Source of the DNA: Oasisia sp. SBJ-2009
Taxonomy: Eukaryota > Annelida > Polychaeta > Sabellida > Siboglinidae
Direction of reading: 5' to 3'
NCBI GenBank assembly: GCA_964017155.1
Contig: OZ024856.1
Location: forward strand, 4,524,325 to 4,588,324
DNA: 64,000 bases
Position 1 is the stretch's first letter. Each line of letters opens with the position of its first letter. A program made the translations under genes and the position numbers. Below are positions 53,356 through 64,000 of this stretch, piece after piece. The notes under the pieces were generated by a model. The model was not told the origin of the DNA. It did no database searches and was given only the letters and a program-made list of their open reading frames with translations.

Positions 53356-54239
53356 CAGAAGTCAGAACTGTCTATGGGGGGATCGCTTTACACTTTCAAG
53401 TTGGTAAAATTACTTAATTTTGACCTGATGTTGCAGATTTATTGTAGATTTTGTTACACAGTACAGTATAAACCCAGTAGATTGGGATATATGTGACAAA
53501 CTTATGAAAAATCACTGGTAATAAGTACTAAAGCCCCCTGCCGAGAGGCGCCTCTCTACACGACTTCCATAAATTACATGACAGATTAGTTGTGCTGCAA
53601 ATGTTACACTTTTTTGTACAATTATAATTGCCGTGACAGCTTTGTGATAAAAATTGTATTTGTGCGCACTGCAAAAACACTGCTTGTGTGAAATTTTCAG
53701 TACTGACGGAAATAGGATTCACCATAAAAACTGGTGCTTGAAATTATAAAAATTAATGATGAAAGAAACTGAGTTAACGACATGTGACTGGTGACTGTAA
53801 TGACATTATCACCCAGCACAAAACCACGTTGAAAATGTGACATTCGGTGACATGTGTAAGTGCCTGGATGTGAGTGACACAGATGGGTATTTAAAGAATT
53901 GATTTTCTTGTGACGTGGCCCCAAAGAACACAATGACGACAGCAGTCATTCGCCTGGGACAGCGAGACTGAGCCAGTGACTCTACTGACAGGCAGGCAAC
54001 TAGTTCTAAAACACGCTTGGAATGCAAATATTGTGGATTGGTCTAGACTCATAGAAAGCACAATTTTGTAATTTAAAAAAAAAAAAACAACATATTGTTA
54101 ATGTAATTTGTGGCCCTTTAGAATTATGTGGCATGCGTGTGTGGTGCGAATAACCGATGGTTTTCTTTCTTTCCACACAACCAAACTCATGGCTAGACAC
54201 TAAGTATTTTATTTCTATCTGACAATTAGTCTGCCTACC
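53356..54239. other. CpG-poor unique stretch
   Basis: No gene supported. It contains an A-run of 13 at about 54076. Confidence 0.45.
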
Positions 54240-55926
54240 TGATGTGACACTACTGTCTCCAACATGACACTACTCCCTATCTGTCTCCAACATGACACTA
54301 CTCCCTATCTGTCTCCAACATGACACTACTCCCTATCTGTCTCCAACATGACACTACTCCCTATCTGTCTCCAACATGACACTACTCCCTGTCTGTCTCC
54401 AACATGACACTACTCCCTATCTGTCTCCAACATGACACTACTCCCTATCTGTCTCCAACATGACACTACTCCCTATCTGTCTCCAACATGACACTACTCC
54501 CTATCTGCCTCCAACATGACACTACTCCCTATCTGTCTCCAACATGACACTACTCCCTATCTGTCTCCAACATGACACTACTCCCTGTCTGTCTCCAACA
54601 TGACACTACTCCCTATCTGCCTCCAACATGACACTACTCCCTATCTGTCTCTAACATGACACTACTCCCTATCTGCCTCCAACATGACACTACTCCCTAT
54701 CTGCATCCAACATGACACTACTCCCTATCTGTCTCCAACATGACACTACTCCCTATCTGTCTCCAACATGACACTACTCCCTATCTGTCTCCAACATGAC
54801 ACTACTCCCTATCTGTCTCCAACATGACACTACTCCCTATCTGTCTCCAACATGACACTACTCCCTATCTGTCTCCAACATGACACTACTCCCTATCTGT
54901 CTCCAACATGACACTACTCCCTATCTGTCTCCAACATGACACTACTCCCTATCTGTCTCCAACATGACACTACTCCCTATCTGTCTCCAACATGACACTA
55001 CTCCCTATCTGTCTCCAACATGACACTACTCCCTGTCTGTCTCCAACATGACACTACTCCCTATCTGTCTCCAACATGACACTACTCCCTGTCTGTCTCC
55101 AACATGACACTACTCCCTATCTGTCTCCAACATGACACTACTCCCTATCTGTCTCCAACATGACACTACTCCCTATCTGTCTCCAACATGACACTACTCC
55201 CTATCTGTCTCCAACATGACACTACTCCCTATCTGCCTCCAACATGACACTACTCCCTATCTGTCTCCAACATGACACTACTCCCTATCTGCCTCCAACA
55301 TGACACTACTCCCTATCTGTCTCCAACATGACACTACTCCCTATCTGTCTCCAACATGACACTACTCCCTATCTGCCTCCAACATGACACTACTCCCTAT
55401 CTGTCTCCAACATGACACTACTCCCTATCTGCCTCCAACATGACACTACTCCCTATCTGTCTCCAACATGACACTACTCCCTATCTGTCTCCAACATGAC
55501 ACTACTCCCTATCTGTCTCCAACATGACACTACTCCCTATCTGCCTCCAACATGACACTACTCCCTATCTGTCTCCAACATGACACTACTCCCTATCTGC
55601 CTCCAACATGACACTACTCCCTATCTGCCTCCAACATGACACTACTCCCTATCTGTCTCCAACATGACACTACTCCCTATCTGTCTCCAACATGACACTA
55701 CTCCCTATCTGTCTCCAACATGACACTACTCCCTATCTGTCTCCAACATGACACTACTCCCTATCTGCCTCCAACATGACACTACTCCCTATCTGCCTCC
55801 AACATGACACTACTCCCTATCTGCCTCCAACATGACACTACTCCCTATCTGTCTCCAACATGACACTACTCCCTATCTGTCTCCAACATGACACTACTCC
55901 CTATCTGTCTCCAACATGACACTACT
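54240..55926. repeat. 28-bp satellite, about 60 copies
   Basis: The unit CTCCCTATCTGTCTCCAACA + TGACACTA repeats about 60 times with very few changes. Variation is almost confined to two transitions, CTATCT/CTGTCT and CTGTCTCC/CTGCCTCC. A single CTGCATCC and one CTCTAAC also occur. Confidence 0.98.
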
Positions 55927-56059
55927 TGTGAATGTATTGACATTGACCAACTGTCCAACATGACTTTCTGTCCTAGCAGGTCAACTTTGTCCAGAGTTAC
56001 TTTACTTGAATGTGACACTGTTAAATTCATCTGTTTCAAAGTGATCCTCACAGACTGAG
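55927..56059. other. Short unique spacer
   Basis: Unique DNA between two arrays. No feature is supported. Confidence 0.5.
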
Positions 56060-56195
56060 GTGAGTGAGGAGGCAGGAGGAACCAGCCGAGGCAGTGAGTG
56101 AGGAGGCAGGAGGAACCAGCCGAGGCAGTGAGTGAGGAGGCAGGAGGAACCAGCCGAGGCAGTGAGTGAGGAGGCAGGAGGAACCAGCTGAGGCA
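56060..56195. repeat. 34-bp tandem repeat, four copies
   Basis: GTGAGTGAGGAGGCAGGAGG + AACCAGCCGAGGCA recurs four times, nearly identical. Confidence 0.95.
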
Positions 56196-56892
56196 GTCTG
56201 AGCAATGAATTAGTAATCGTAGCAGTCATCTAATGTGTGGAAATCAAGTTAGGTGACCATGGTCACCATTTGGACTACCATTTTGACAGGCCAGTTGGTT
56301 GCACAGTCCGGCCCTCCTCTGGCAAACACGTCCAGTAATTGACTACATTCGACTTAATGAATTTCTTAATTGCATTTTCCACCACAAGTCATGGCGGCTT
56401 TTAAGACTCAATAAAGGTCGCAGCAAACACGCATGTGTTAATATTTGGCAGTCAGGGACACTGCACACTCTATGCTCATATTTATTTACTTGTGAACCTG
56501 TCAATCGATACCGCAGTTTGCACCAATACTTAATCCTGTGCAGGTCTACCCGTAAGTCTTATCAATGGTCTTAACTCCAATAGTCTTACTGACATTCCAT
56601 TCCGTATGGCTTGGTGAATTTTTACCAAAATTAATGTCTTTGTATTATTAGATATGCATAGCCATATGCAGTGCGACATCTAGTAATACATAAAGCCTTG
56701 CACAAAGTTGCACAAGGTCATGTTGATATGTGCCACTTTGCCCAGTGAGATCCCTGTGAGTGGAAGAGACACCAGTCAATGTAGATCATTACGGACTCAT
56801 TTTGTAGTCGTATAGATTTATGTTGCTAGTCTTAAGTCTGGCGCACACTGCCAGACTTCTATTTTATGTCAGAAAAACATAAGATTTGCACT
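56196..56892. other. CpG-poor unique stretch
   Basis: No gene supported. The plus frame 56299-56574 has no domain or splice sites. Confidence 0.45.
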
Positions 56893-57648
56893 TAGTGTTG
56901 TCACCACTCAATGTTGGCACACTCAGTGTTGGCAACATTCAATGTTGGCAACACTCAGTGTTGTCACCACTCAGTGTTGATACTGCTCAGTGTTGCCACC
57001 ACTCAGTGTTGTCACCATTTAGTGTTGGCACCACTCAGTGTTGTCACCACTCAGTGTTGTTACCACTCAGTGTTGGCACCGCTCAGTGTTGGTACTGCTC
57101 AGTATCAGCACCAGTTAGTGTTGACACCACTCAGTGTTGGTACTGCTCAATGTTGCCACCACTCAGTGCAGTGTTGGCACCACTCAGTACAGTGTTGGCA
57201 CCACTCAGTACAGTGTTGGCACCACTCAGTACAGTGTTGGCACCACTCAGTACAGTGTTGGCTCCACTCAGTGCAGTGTTGGCACCACTCAGTACAGTGT
57301 TGGCACCACTCAGTACAGTGTTGGCACCACTCAGTACAGTGTTGGCACCACTCAGTACAGTGTTGGCACCACTCAGTACAGTGTTGGCACCACTCAGTAC
57401 AGTGTTGGCACCACTCAGTACAGTGTTGGCACCACTCAGTACAGTGTTGGCACCACTCAGTACAGTGTTGGCACCACTCAGTACAGTGTTGGCACCACTC
57501 AGTACAGTGTTGGCACCACTCAGTACAGTGTTGGCACCACTCAGTGCAGTGTTGGCACCACTCAGTACAGTGTTGGCACCACTCAGTACAGTGTTGGCAC
57601 CACTCAGTACAGTGTTGGCACCACTCAGTACAGTGTTGGCACCACTCA
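56893..57648. repeat. Minisatellite evolving from 15-18 bp to 21 bp units
   Basis: The left part (56893-57165) is a diverse set of CACTCAGTGTTGGCAC-like units of 15 or 18 bp. The right part (57166-57648) is a homogeneous 21-bp array, AGTACAGTGTTGGCACCACT + C, of about 23 copies. All unit lengths are multiples of three, so five long frames stay open on both strands. These are artefacts of the repeat. Confidence 0.96.
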
Positions 57649-59111
57649 TCACTGGCACTACGCAAGACATATCGTCCTGTCCTTTTACTTTCAAATAACA
57701 ATTGTGGTTAAACATTTGAAAGGTTATTAATGTTCAGTTAAGCTGCTGCAGATTCCAACTGCTATGTACAGACATTTTATTTTAATTCTACAATGAATAC
57801 TTCATTACAATTTTATTTGTTTTTGCCCATAAATCTAGATATACTTAAACTGGGTCAGTGTTTTGATGAGAGGAAACAGCCGACATTTGCACAGAGGAGA
57901 ACGTATGTTTACCGCCATCAGTGTCAATTCCACATGATACCACCTCGGGCCATTAACAACCCTAATGACAGAGAGAACACGACAGAGAGCCATAGACGTG
58001 CTGTTTCTTGGAATCATTCTGGTTATTAGCAATGGTACTACCTGAAGATGCCTGTTAGACGTAATCTCGCCAGCTGGCAAATAATGGCACTTCACAGTTA
58101 GAACCTGTTCCCCGAACAACGGACGCATGCAACATTTGCCTTCGCCTTCCCAGAATTCCACTTCTCGGGTTTATTATACATGATTTCCCTGTAGCCGCGA
58201 GGAGCTGTTAACATGATAATGGAAACTTGGACTGGTGCCAAATGCTTGAGGATGGACAAGTAAGCGGGCAACTATTGACGTCACTACAAAAATGGGGTTA
58301 AGTTCTTTGCATGTGTGTTATAAATGAGAGCGTGACTTGGACAAGGCTGTGACAAATGAACACGCCATCTACTGCACTGGTTCATTCTAAGTCATACCTC
58401 GAGCCAAGCCATCATTCATCAGTCTAGTGCCCACAGGAAGAGGCTGCTTAATCACATGACAGTGTATATTCTCATCAGAAAAACTGAAGTATGAAATATT
58501 TACCATCGACATATGCTCCGTCTGAAAATCTTTTTTGTTTGATTCATTCCATGTTTGTGCTCAATAATGGGCAGGAGGTCTATTTTATGACGCCACGACA
58601 TTAAACATTACATAGATTGATTTCATGAGGGGAGGACAGTGTAGTGACTCATTAATTTACCCTCATTTATAATAATAATGGTGTCGTCTTCTACACATTT
58701 GTAATAATAGAGGTTTAATAAAACATACAACAATAATTGAATTGTGATGACAATGTTCCATCAATAATAGGTTTAACAATTGATAATTATCACCAAAAAC
58801 TATCGATTGTAATGAAAGTTGGCAAACAGTCCCATTGGTAACTTGTGGCAAACAAAAATAATGGTGCAAATACTATTATGTCATTGTAATGATAAATTAT
58901 AACTGTAGGCCTACTTTTAATTAGTTATACTTTAAGTATTTATACGTTTATTTTCAAAAGAGTATGAAACAGTGTCACAATGATTGTTTATTAATAATTG
59001 AAGTGGTAATTGTTTTTAATTCATTTTATATACTATAATATCACTGTCATAATTTTTGTATTAATTTAATTTACACTTATTATTTTAATAATGTTTTATT
59101 GATGTCATTTA

Positions 59112-59118
<7 letters not shown>
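57649..59118. other. CpG-poor DNA with one CpG-bearing island
   Basis: Around 57860-58200 several CpGs and overlapping open frames cluster in otherwise CpG-poor DNA (see findings). The rest, AT-rich to 59118, shows no feature. Confidence 0.4.

Positions 59119-59172
<54 letters not shown>
59119..59172. repeat. (AT)n microsatellite
   Basis: AT dinucleotides at the left edge of the hairpin element. Confidence 0.98.
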
Positions 59173-59175
<3 letters not shown>

Positions 59176-59176
59176 G

Positions 59177-59253
59177 CTGTTACCTATCGTATTGTTGATT
59201 CAATGATCATAAACTAGTTGCATGATTCTGAATGGGGTACGTTGTAAGGAGCC

Positions 59254-59316
<63 letters not shown>

Positions 59317-59411
59317 CAGCTGTATATATATAATATTGGCTCCTTACAACGTACCCCATTCAGAATCATGCAACTAGTTTATGATCATTGAATCAACAAT
59401 AGATAGGTAAC
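59177..59411. mobile_element. Long inverted-repeat (foldback) element
   Basis: The left arm (59177-59257) and right arm (59334-59411) are reverse complements over about 78-80 bp with only a couple of single-base differences (CGTATTG versus CTATTG; CAATT versus CAATATT). The centre is (AT)n containing the small palindrome TATACAGCTGTATA. Arms begin GTTACCTATC and share GATTCAATGATCATAAACTA and GCATGATTCTGAATGGGGTA. There is no coding capacity. The structure suits a MITE or foldback element, or a hairpin RNA precursor; target-site duplications were not clear because both sides are AT-rich. Confidence 0.85.
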
Positions 59412-60290
59412 ACAACAATGTTGCAATAATATATTGTGACTATTTGTCAATGCAATGTGGAATTGTCACAATAACTTAAACAATGGGATATGTTACAAAT
59501 GGTGACATTTACTATATTTATTGTTACATGTAAATTACTCAATTAGGTCAGGTGATTTGAAGATTGGGTAAGATTCAGTTAATTATCCGGTAGCTCTACT
59601 ACTCCGTGGGAGTGGTCAATCACACGAATTACCAATACTAATGTAAAGACAAATGACACAATCTTGCACAATTAACCCTCATCACAGCATTGTTATGTTG
59701 CTTTAGGTACCTGTAAAATTGATTGTTACATCTGTCTTCTCTTCATTCTTTGCTGTTACGACACAATCACATAATATCAACAATGATTATATTTATTACA
59801 GGACATCTCACATCTATAGTTCACCACTCTCTCATTCTACATCCAGGGCTTCTTGGGTTTATTCATCTTTGCCTCCATACCAGCTACTGTCTGTATTACT
59901 CAGTATAAGACAACAGAATCATCATGACGTCTCTTTCGGAGAATACAATATCACTTCCATGATTACACCAGTAAGCAGAAAGGCAATTTCATAACCACAC
60001 ATTGCCCGTGTCTTTCAGAAGAGAATTTATAAGCTGTTGTTTGTTCCCTTCTATCAGGGGTCTGCATCAGAGGAAGTTAAATGTCCAATGCACGACCCTT
60101 GAACTCTGAAGGACAACTTTGAAACCCAAGCTCAACAATACTGTAATCAAACTTACAGTGATGAGTTGAATTAATCACAAAAAGAAACATAGTCACTATA
60201 ATATATGTTAGTTATACATTATATATAGTATTGTACATCCCTGCATCTATTCACCAGTTTATTCTCACAATCCTGAACCTATACTACAAG
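59412..60290. other. CpG-poor stretch with possible exons
   Basis: Mostly unique AT-rich DNA. Two plus-strand open segments with acceptor-like borders (59707-59970 and 60019-60102) are discussed in the findings; they are not strong enough to call a gene. Confidence 0.4.
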
Positions 60291-60500
60291 TGGTGTGGGT
60301 AGTGCAGTGGTTAGCACATCCACCTGGCACACTGGTGGCCAGCATAGGGTTCAATACTTGGTCACGGCAGGCATGGTATATTTGGTGTTAAAACCTGGCT
60401 CTCAACATCGGGGACTGTGCATCCCTCGTGAATCAGAGAATCACATTAATGTCGGTCCAGTCTCACTCTGGGACATAAACAAAGCACTGAGGACAACAAG
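60291..60500 (+). mobile_element. tRNA-derived SINE-like element
   Basis: The head GTGTGGGTAGTGCAGTGGTT + AGCACA (A box) and GGGTTCAATAC (B box, about 60347-60357) are spaced as in a tRNA gene. They are followed by a non-tRNA body (GGCATGGTATATTTGGTGTT, AAAACCTGGCTC). The body differs from family S, so this may be another subfamily. The frame 60295-60573 that spans it is incidental. Confidence 0.65.
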
Positions 60501-61032
60501 CGCCCTGGCAGGGACCACCTTCAAAGCCAGCATGGAAAGGTTGGCTTGGCGTAAATGTTTCGACAAAGATTGACTAGTTCAACAAGACCTTATTAACCAC
60601 AACATATACAGACTAGTGAGTTAATAGAACCCTGCCGAGTGCAGGAACCAATAGAACTAGAATGTGTTGACGTGAACGCAGCAACGACTCCATGCCTGCG
60701 CCAACAGTACCAAGTGCCCCCATCAAAGTGAATTACCCAGTGTTTACCCTGTCACCCCCCACTGCCCACACCTAACCAACCAACTGATGCGTGGAGTCAA
60801 TATGAACACACGTCTGACAGCTGAGTAATATCTGCAGTGAGAATCTCCGAGAATTTTGCCCACTTTAACAGCAGTCTGTCAATCACGTTTATCAATCATA
60901 CCGCAGCTTCCTGGCTGAGATGATCACTTCAGACAGCAGATAGGAATCACGTGTGCACATTTTATTGCGGTGTAAGATAACATCAATAATGCACACAATT
61001 TTATTATGTCCAGGAGTTTATGCAGAACGACT
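60501..61032. other. Unannotated unique sequence
   Basis: No feature supported. Confidence 0.45.
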
Positions 61033-61730
61033 AACCAGAGGAAATATGGTTGTGCCCCACATGGTTATTACAGAACCAGAGGAAATATGGTTGTGCCCTA
61101 CATGGCTATTACAGAACCAGAGGAAATATGGTTGTGCCCCACATGGCTATTACAGAACCAGAGGAAATATGGTTGTGCCCCACATGGCTATTACAGAACC
61201 AGAGGAAATATGGTTGTGCCCCACATGGCTATTACAGAACCAGAGGAAATATGGTTGTGCCCCACATGGCTATTACAGAACCAGAGGAAATATGGTTGTG
61301 CCCCACATGGCTATTACAGAACCAGAGGAAATATGGTTGTGCCCCACATGGCTATTACAGAACCAGAGGAAATATGGTTGTGCCCCACATGGCTATTACA
61401 GAACCAGAGGAAATATGGTTGTGCCCCACATGGCTATTACAGAACCAGAGGAAATATGGTTGTGCCCCACATGGCTATTACATAACCAGAGGAAATATGG
61501 TTGTGCCCCACATGGCTATTACAGAACCAGAGGAAATATGGTTGTGCCCCACATGGCTATTACAGAACCAGAGGAAATATGGTTGTGCCCCACATGGCTA
61601 TTACAGAACCAGAGGAAATATGGTTGTGCCCCACATGGCTATTACAGAACCAGAGGAAATATGGTTGTGCCCCATATGGCTATTACAGAACCAGAGGAAA
61701 TATGGTTGTGCCCCACATGGCTATTACAGT
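61033..61730. repeat. 41-bp satellite, 17 copies
   Basis: AGAGGAAATATGGTTGTGCC + CCACATGGCTATTACAGAACC repeats 17 times with about four substitutions overall. The unit lacks stops in all plus-strand frames, so three long overlapping frames (292, 228 and 159 codons) appear with one shared 41-residue repeat. Near identity implies recent expansion. Confidence 0.98.
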
Positions 61731-61845
61731 ATCTAGATGTTTTTACTTACAAATATTGCAACATTTTCATACACCAACTAAATATACAAAAACAAGATTG
61801 TATACAGTATATTCAGAGCTACCCTGTCTGACGCATTTGGCATGT

Positions 61846-62122
61846 GTCTGGCATGTGTCTGGCATGAGACTGGCATGAATCTGGTATGAATCTGGCATGA
61901 GACTGGCATGAGACTGGCATGCGACTGGCATGCGACTGGCATGCGACTGGCATGCGACTGGCATGAGACTGGCATGAGACTGGCATGCGACTGGCATGCG
62001 ACTGGCATGCGACTGGCATGAGACTGGCATGAGACTGGCATGCGACTGGCATGCGACTGGCATGCGACTGGCGTGAGACTGGCGTGAGACTGGCATGAGA
62101 CTGGCATGAGACTGGCATGCAT
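61846..62122. repeat. 11-bp minisatellite
   Basis: CTGGCATGAGA and CTGGCATGCGA units alternate in blocks (two GAGA then three or four GCGA), about 25 copies. It is open on the minus strand in all frames. Confidence 0.96.
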
Positions 62123-64000
62123 TCAGCATCCAGCTCACGCTCTCAAGCATCGACCTGCAAATCTCACGTAAATTGCCATTTAAAAAAACATCAATACAGT
62201 CTTATTTTGGTGCACATGTTGATATATTTATTCATATGTGGCTGCATACAGCATAGCTAATCCTTAGATTCCGTGAGATGTCGTTGCCGGGGACATGTAT
62301 GAAATGTAGTTTTTCTTGAAATTTGTAACGCCTCGTGTGCTATTAGTAAACTAGTGCTGACCCCTGGTATGCTGTTGGGGAACTATATCTTGCGCATATT
62401 TCCTGACATAATTTGGCAGCCCTGTGTATTAATTACGTCAGTCTCCAGCCAAGACAGCGTTGGATGTTGAAATATTGGCCTGTTGGTCTTTACAGACAAA
62501 TGGCTTCAACTGCATATTATGTTCTGTTAGTAGCCCACGCAAATATAATGGTGAAGGTGACCTTCTTTCTATCTAGGCTTGTTTTGATGGCAAAACACTT
62601 ACAGTTTTATGGAAATACGTTCCCCAATGTTGTCCATTAAGCCATAGACGTCTAGTAAAATGTTACTGCAGTGTGTCATCACAGTATTGATGTAGGTCAT
62701 GATGCTGTTCAAATATGTGACTGCTTGCAATTTTTCATCAGTTTGTTGTAAGTTGTAATGTCATCAGTTTTCAGGAAAGTGTCACCACATTGTTGTGATC
62801 TGTCACTGGCTTATTGTAATGAGTCATTTGTTTTACATGTGTCTTCAGATTGTCACAATGAATAATAAAATGATTGTTTAATGCATTATCAGGTTGTGGC
62901 AATGGTATATCACGTGGTCATATTTTAACTTATTTCATTCAACTCTTCTTCAGCATAATTCTGTGGAATATACAATTTGGAATACAACACAATATCTTAA
63001 CTTGTCACTCATAATTTTATGTATCAACAAATGACAACCTAAAGCATTCTGTTCTGGTTTCCAAGAACCACAAAGGAGACGTGCTTTCTCACATTAAGCA
63101 GGGTGCTTCTAGGGAGAAGAAGACATGAGCCTGTGCTAGATGTAGTGCATGTGAGCGTGTGGTCTCACTGCCACATGCATGCATGGTGCATCCTCATTAA
63201 AACCCTCCATAATTGACTAACACATCACAAACCTAGTTCATTACGTTAAGATTTGTAGTGCTTAAATAATTTGGTTCTCCTTAACCCCAACGTTTTTTTT
63301 ATACAATTTTCACCATACAAAATAACTTATTAGTTTGTATGTTGGTTTCAATTAACCTGAATAACACTTTTGCACAGATGACAGTTTATAGAATGTGATA
63401 GTCAATGATAGGTGTCTAACATTTTATGTGAAAAGCGACAACAGAAATTTGAGAGATTTGACATAGGACTTTCAAATAAACTGTGGATGACCACAGAAAA
63501 ATACACTTTCTGTGCTACGTGAGACATCACTAGATTCAATAACGTGTGAATACTGAATTCAACATTTAATTTTCCCTTCGGCTACCCACTGAACTGTCAG
63601 TTCTTAGAAAAAGGTATTTACTTGCTGATGATACCTTTAGGTATCTCAAAGATGGAACCTTCTGGAAAGATAGATGCACCCAGAAGATGAATGGTACTGT
63701 ATCATATTTGAGTACCTTTCCTTTTCAGTTCAACGCCATGTAAACACCATCTTTTAATGAACACATTTGTTCATCTATATTTAGCCTTTTATGTCGTCTT
63801 CATCATCTTTATTTGTCAATTAATTTCATACTGATATACATTTTAGAAGCTCGATGGAGATCCCTATTGTACACATAATATTGTATTGTATTTTTTACCC
63901 TATTTGTAAAATTATTTTAATCACTTATTCAATTTTATTTCATGACCTATTTATTTATTGTATTACCAACTTATTTATTATTTTACTTGTACCCCAAAAT
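62123..64000. other. CpG-poor unique stretch to the window end
   Basis: AT-rich DNA with no convincing gene. The plus frame 62413-62640 has no recognisable feature. Confidence 0.45.

Noticed and set aside
48905..55926. CRISPR-like direct repeats
   Set aside because: The repeats are contiguous minisatellite units with no unique spacers, in a eukaryotic context.

Overview
This is eukaryotic, animal-type DNA. It has introns, tRNA-derived SINEs, fragments of non-LTR (LINE) retrotransposons, a THAP zinc-finger relic and a very heavy load of micro- and minisatellites. No bacterial features (operons, ribosome binding sites, CRISPR, phage) were seen. The repeat style and the mosaic CpG content resemble a marine invertebrate such as a mollusc, but that is an impression; no single sequence fixes the species.

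The one gene I recognise is a FAM53-like gene on the minus strand. Three coding exons (23447-23524, 19724-19790, 17221-17756) join in phase at good splice sites and encode the first 227 residues. The N-terminus and the RPxLDFxKM box match the FAM53 (simplet) family. Its last exon was not located. A second minus-strand gene ends at 43240 with a 172-residue Ser-rich C-terminal exon; a probable upstream exon lies at 44344-44494. I do not recognise this protein. A possible small plus-strand exon lies at 47360-47444.

Layout: 0-6.6 kb is CpG-containing intergenic DNA with arrays, including a 22-bp satellite. A 36-bp satellite lies at 7.2-8.4 kb. From 8.4 to 23.4 kb the DNA is CpG-poor and holds the FAM53-like gene, interrupted by a CpG-rich pocket at 12.7-14 kb with a perfect TISU/YY1 motif. 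From 24 to 43 kb the DNA is CpG-rich and intergenic, with a 1.34-kb (GTGTGC)n array, SINEs, LINE and THAP remnants and possible regulatory DNA. From 44 to 64 kb it is CpG-poor again, probably the body of the second gene, with seven sizeable minisatellites and a foldback hairpin element near 59.3 kb.

Most long open reading frames here are translations of simple repeats and are not reported as genes. No complete gene lies in the window. The most interesting non-genic structures are the long hairpin at 59.2-59.4 kb, paired palindromes at 44.0 kb, a young LINE insertion with target-site duplications at 41.7 kb, a five-copy SINE family, and two satellites (22 and 41 bp) that are open in all three forward frames.
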